From: Haemonchus contortus
Taxonomy: Eukaryota; Nematoda; Chromadorea; Rhabditida; Trichostrongylidae
Assembly (NCBI GenBank): GCA_000469685.2
Contig: LS997562.1
Location: forward strand, 15,966,325-16,030,324
DNA length: 64,000 nt
Direction of reading: 5' to 3'
The notes under the pieces are model-generated. The model was not told the origin of the DNA. It worked only from the letters and a program-made list of their open reading frames with translations, and searched no databases. This document shows positions 59,833 to 64,000 of the stretch, in pieces. The stretch's first letter is position 1; the number at the start of each line of letters is the position of its first letter. A program made the translations under genes and the position numbers.

Positions 59833-60091
59833 GGGGGACGCACGATTCGTGCGATTTTGGGTGCCGCGGCAAATTGCGCGGCGAAATTCATAGCTGTTCT
59901 GACGACTTTGGCGCCTATTATTGGGGCCCAATTTTGAAGTAGAGTAGATTGGTAGGATCAGCTGACCTACTAATCTGTTTTACTCCGAGTTTGTACCTCA
60001 ATAATAGGCGCCAGAGTCGTTCGAATCGTCATGAATTTCGCCGCACACTTTGCCGCGCGCACCGAGAATCGCACGAATCGGTACACACCCC
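59833..60091. mobile_element. hAT-like MITE, 8-bp target duplication
   Basis: 259 bp flanked by exact CGAATAGG (59825-59832, 60092-60099). Inverted arms share CGATTCGTGCGATT, GGCGAAATTCAT and GGCGCCTATTATTG in mirrored positions, covering most of its length. Non-coding. It sits just upstream of the second RRM gene. Confidence 0.85.
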
Positions 60092-60279
60092 CGAATAGGC
60101 GCAGATATGAACGCAAAAAGCATTTGAATTGAGCGCACACACTACCGTATCTGGCCTGAATCAGGCTAAAGTGGGCGTTACGAGTCCACGTACGCTCCGC
60201 CAGCTCCTCAAGCGCCATTCGATTCGTTGCACGGTCGCCTACATCTCCTTCTTCTTCTCCTCCACTTCCACTACACGAA

Positions 60280-61083
60280 ATGGCCGCTATGGGATATCAA
60301 CAACGAACTGGACACTCCGTATACGGTAAGTCTTCGTTTTTTTTGTTCTAAAGGGTTATATTGAACAGATAAGTCAGTTAGATATTGCCAATCTTTGAGC
60401 TTTAATAAGACTTTTCAGTACCATATTGTGAGCATTAAGTAATGCGCTATCGGTGTTCTCATTGGTTTTAAAAGCCTTCGAAAACATTCCGATATTGCAG
60501 GAAACAACGTTCGAAGTGGCCATAAAGGCTAGAACGCTAACTTATAACTATCCTCCCATCAGTTGCGCTGGCTGAAATGGATGAGACGACTTCGCCATGG
60601 AAGCGACAACGCCGTCGCACAAAACGGTAGAGGGACTCGTGATCGGGCTTAGTAGCATTTAGTGTTCCCCTTAGGCTAGGTTAGGTTAGGGTGCCTTAGC
60701 TCTGTAAGCGCTATATCACGGAATCATAACTGAGTGGTATTGGTTTTGATTTTTGTCACATTTTATTCATCATCCAATCGCATGTTTATTTTAGTTGGTA
60801 ACTTGCCTTATCAGACGACCGAGGACGCAATCGGAAATTACTTCAGCCAAGCTGGAAACGTGACCAACGTCAGGTAAGCTCATCTCTTCTTCCTTCATAA
60901 CGTTCTTCATCTTCGAAATAACCTCATTCCAGAATTGTGTACGACCGGGAAACTGGACGCACCAAAGGCTTTGGATTCTGCGAGTTCTCTGATGAAGCTG
61001 GAGCTCAAAATGCTGTTAACACCCTCAATGGAAGTGATTTCAATGGCCGGTCACTACGTGTGAACTATGCCAACAAGAACTGA
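60280..61083 (+). CDS. rbm-3: Single-RRM RNA-binding protein, CstF64-like (rbm-3 type), paralogue 2
   Basis: Three exons (60280-60325, 60795-60873, 60933-61083) encode 91 residues. Exon sizes 2 and 3 and both intron phases equal those of the 56.5-kb gene, so this is a tandem duplicate. RNP2 VYVGNLPY and RNP1 KGFGFCEF are intact; it differs at a few positions (YFSQAG, RTKGFG, VNYANKN) and has a longer N-terminus (MAAMGYQQRTG). AATAAA follows at 61177-61182. Intron 1 carries the shared conserved block. Confidence 0.93.
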
Positions 61084-61623
61084 TCTCGTCTCCAAAATTG
61101 TTTTTTGCTGTAGATATCGCATCAGTTTTTAAAAAATATGTTCACTGTTGTGTTTGTGATTACCAATGGTATGGTAAATAAAACGTGATGTGATTTGCGT
61201 TCTCAAACAAGTGGGTCAGGGACGATGAGACAACACAACGCAGCACGCGGTTAGGGAATAGATGCTACGACTCGGCCCGTTTACCATTCTGTGAGTCGGC
61301 TGCGGCGCTCTGACATATTCGATCGAGGGATGTACGTGGGAAACCATTGTATAGATCGGGCGCTTTGTCTACTGCGTTGGCGCTGACCGCGGAACCCTCG
61401 CAGGTCGCTCAGTGTCCGAGAAGCCGATGACGGTGTCTACTTTGGAGCATGTTATTTTCCTAGTAGGGCTGCGTAAAGCTCTTTCATTGTGAGTACTTAA
61501 CGAATAGGAACAACAAATTAGTGTACAAAAGAAACAAAAGGGATTAGGACAGCCCTTGAAAAAGAACTGTGATAAATTGAAGTTAGTTGGAGCTTAGAAG
61601 CAACAATAAGAGAACATCATAAA

Positions 61624-61746
61624 ATGCCAGAATACCCAGACACACCAGAGATGGCTCGTTTCGTCTCTTCACCGGACGAACCTTTGTCTCGACCTTTCCC
61701 TGAGGATCCTAAGCGGTTCGGGTTTGATGGGAAAATGAATTGGTAA
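61624..61746 (+). CDS. Small ORF or exon, 40 codons
   Basis: MPEYPDTPEMARFVSSPDE...KMNW followed by TAA, with an alternative GTAAAG donor overlapping the stop and a TTTCAG acceptor about 75 bp later. It is Pro/Glu-rich and hydrophilic. Unrecognised; it may be a gene fragment. Confidence 0.25.
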   Translation: MPEYPDTPEMARFVSSPDEPLSRPFPEDPKRFGFDGKMNW

Positions 61747-61898
61747 AGATATATTGTTCAAATCGAGGATAGCAGTGAATATGAAATTGTACTATTGGTA
61801 ATGTTTATTTCTGTTTCAGAATTCCATTAACTAAGTAGGTGATTTCATTGAAATTATCCTTATTAAAGAATTTGCAGCATATAAATTCATTTCTATCA

Positions 61899-62469
61899 GG
61901 CTGATGCATAATTATTGTGGATTTTTTCATCAATTTTATTTAAAAAAAAAACAAAAAAAAATATCAAAAAAAGACATGTTCAAATAATTGCTCCGGTACA
62001 TATTCACTATATTCGTCAAGCACTGCTTCCCATTTGCTTGGCAGTTCGATTTCACAGGCGAAGAAGTTTCGATATTGGAGGCGATCCACGCCTTGACATC
62101 GACCATCAAGTCATCCATTTCGTCGTAAGTTCCGTTCGTTAGTCAATTTTCAACGAACGATTGACTTGATAATCCATAGGAGTTTCTGTTGATGAATAGG
62201 GTTGATATAGGAGGAGATCCCACTCTCTACTTTGCTTTAGCTGTCTGTTCCATCGCCGAGAAGTTCGTTGAGATCACTTTATGGCTGTGCCACCCTCCAA
62301 CCTTTCTCAAGTAATACAGCATAATGTGGCGAACATGAAGATGACTTCCTAAACATAGTTCTGTTAAGGAAGGCGAGAAGGTTATTTCTATAAAAAGCCC
62401 CAATTTGATATTGAAATGAATTGAGAGGAAAGAAGCCGCGAAAGAATTGGCAGTAGTTATGCATCAACC
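61899..62469 (-). mobile_element. Deleted mariner element, second copy of the 8.0-kb family
   Basis: Left end GGCTGATGCATAATTATTGT and right end GCATCAACC are the same TIR family as 8010-8579, and the length (571 versus 570 bp) is nearly identical. The right side has TA; the left TA has become CA. Minus-strand remnants read DVKAWIAS...ETSSPVKSN, a decayed version of the transposase region seen at 8.4 kb. Confidence 0.8.
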
Positions 62470-64000
62470 TATTATATGTATATGCACCTAATTCTACTAC
62501 AATTAGGAATTCTTCTTTGTATCCAATTCTTACTAGAATTTCCATCATCTCTTTTAGCGTTGTGGTAAACGTTTCCATATTAGAACATGTATAGGCAATT
62601 CTCAATGCTTTTGTGTATACAGCAGAGGCTTTGTTGGTCTAGAAATCATTCGCGGTCAACACGGGCGGTATTGATCGACGACCGGTCTTGTCAACAGGGC
62701 GCGGCGCTCATTGATCAACGCTTTATTCCGAAAGCTCCCATTGACTCCAAAGAGAACATTAGGGCCATTACCCAGGAGAACATTGGGACCATTACCAGCT
62801 AGCCTCGGTTGGCTGCAGAGTATTGTTCAAAACGACTGCGGTGCAGTGAAGGATCGTTGTTCTCAATGGTCCTACTATCATAGCCCTACAGTCATGCCCA
62901 TATAAGTATTCCGTTATGGAACAGGTGGAATATTATGGTCACGCGGTTCTTCACAACTTTACTGTCTGTGGTCAACAACTGATTTGTGGTAGGGCCTTGA
63001 TAGGGGATGGCGGGGGCTGGTGAGAGACGTATGTCAACATGTCGCTTGTTACGTCATTTGTTTTGGATTGGGATTCAAATAAAAACGGGAGAGGCGGAGT
63101 GGTCGAAAAAAGCACTAAACCTTGACAAGTTCAAAAGTCAATGTCGTTTCGCCCTTTGCTGTGATGCTACCTAGTGGAAAATAACAATGGCAAGCTCACT
63201 GGGACATCAATAGTAGGCTAAGCGAAACCATGGGAACTAGTTATAAGGCCCGATGGAAACCAATAACGTGTGTTGAACGGAATCTATCGAATTGACTGCA
63301 CTACAGTAATCCCTTGAGCGGTATAAAATTATTTATAAACTCAAGAAAATCAACAAAAAAACAAGGACTATCTATACCGTCATTGTGATACCTGGTATAC
63401 CTAAACTGATGATCAAGTGTTGGGAAAGAGCCGGACCCTCTGTCTCTCATCATCTGTCATGATTAAACTCAGAGCCATTTCTAATCTACGTTGCACGTTA
63501 CGCTTCCCACTCCACGCTTCCCCACGTGCATGAACGGTGTCGTACGGTGTCACCTGTTCCCTGCTGATCTTCGACATTACGAATCATAAATCGCAGTGCC
63601 GATGTTCAATGGTTGACATGAAGGGCACGTCGGTCTCACAAGGGAAGGATAATTGGTCGCAGTGGCCATTCAAGATGAGATGTATATCCCCCTAGGTGGT
63701 TTCGAACGCTGATCTCAAATCCGTGTTCCAAATCTGCGAAACGATTCTGGGAACAAAGTTACGGGACCGATGCCTCCCTGTATTATACCACTGTACCGAA
63801 CGGATCAACGAGCCGAGTAAAGCTGTTAAATGCGCATCGGTGGCCTAGCGGATAGTGTGGCGGATTGATAGGCATATCATCAAGGTTCGGTTCCTTGATG
63901 CATACGTTTGTTTTGCTTTTTCATAAAATGTGTTCTAAACGATTGCAAAACGTTTTTGAGTACAATATTGGGCATCTACAAAGCTTTCTCACAACTTGAG
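62470..64000. other. Non-genic end of window with tRNA-like repeats
   Basis: No gene recognised. Near 63690-63800 (minus) a B-box-like GCGTTCGAAACC and a TACAGTGGTATA A-box-like segment occur. Near 63837-63905 (plus) TGGCCTAGCGG and GGTTCGGTTCC lie in tRNA-like spacing with an 8-bp stem CATCAAGG/CCTTGATG. Neither folds as a full cloverleaf, so both are probably tRNA-derived repeats. Confidence 0.45.

Noticed and set aside
63837..63905. Functional tRNA gene
   Set aside because: A and B boxes are present but acceptor and T arms cannot both pair; B box has G where the invariant A should be.

Overview
The window looks like a contig from a parasitic strongylid nematode, most likely a hookworm-like clade V species. 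The basis is dense small exons with GT..TTTCAG/TTTAG introns, BEL/Pao, RTE and mariner families of nematode type, and an exo-3 / CstF64-like RRM / CstF64-like RRM gene order that, from memory, matches C. elegans cosmid R09B3 (exo-3, rbm-3.1, rbm-3.2). The species itself is inference.

Layout. 0-9.7 kb: no confident gene except a possible terminal exon at 49-367; it holds SINEs, two copies of a GC-rich MITE-like repeat (2.8-3.8 kb), a dispersed repeat (5.6-6.6 kb) and a deleted mariner (8.0-8.6 kb). 9.7-17 kb (minus): complete ten-exon mitochondrial insertase gene of the OXA1 family, with introns carrying a 741-bp TIR element with 9-bp target duplication, a foldback MITE and a deleted mariner. 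17.5-21.9 kb (minus): complete six-exon RTF2 (replication termination factor 2) gene, possibly in one operon with OXA1. 22.8-25.8 kb: decayed MULE transposase with C2H2 and SWIM zinc fingers, interrupted by a solo LTR. 26.0-27.2 kb: Tc1/mariner element with intact ends and a broken transposase. 27.6-31.7 kb: BEL/Pao retrotransposon with both LTRs, tRNA-Gly primer site, broken gag-pol and no integrase. 31.9-35.3 kb: near-intact RTE-type LINE with a 14-bp target duplication.

35.7-44.8 kb is the strangest part. It has a 145-bp four-hairpin module present twice with no difference that I can see, a 2.5-kb foldback element with about 0.9-kb arms and a 9-bp target duplication sitting in one of two tandem repeat units (the other is the empty site), and a 1.5-kb minisatellite whose repeats are nearly all short hairpins. 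A 500-bp hAT-like foldback follows.

47-61 kb is a gene cluster: CHMP2B (ESCRT-III, plus), exo-3 (AP endonuclease, minus), an unrecognised minus-strand gene directly upstream of exo-3, and two single-RRM paralogues (plus). First introns of the paralogues share a conserved block that looks like a 126/127-nt poison exon. A 259-bp hAT-like MITE, a deleted mariner and tRNA-derived repeats fill the rest. All exon models were built by eye from splice consensus, frame continuity and family knowledge.
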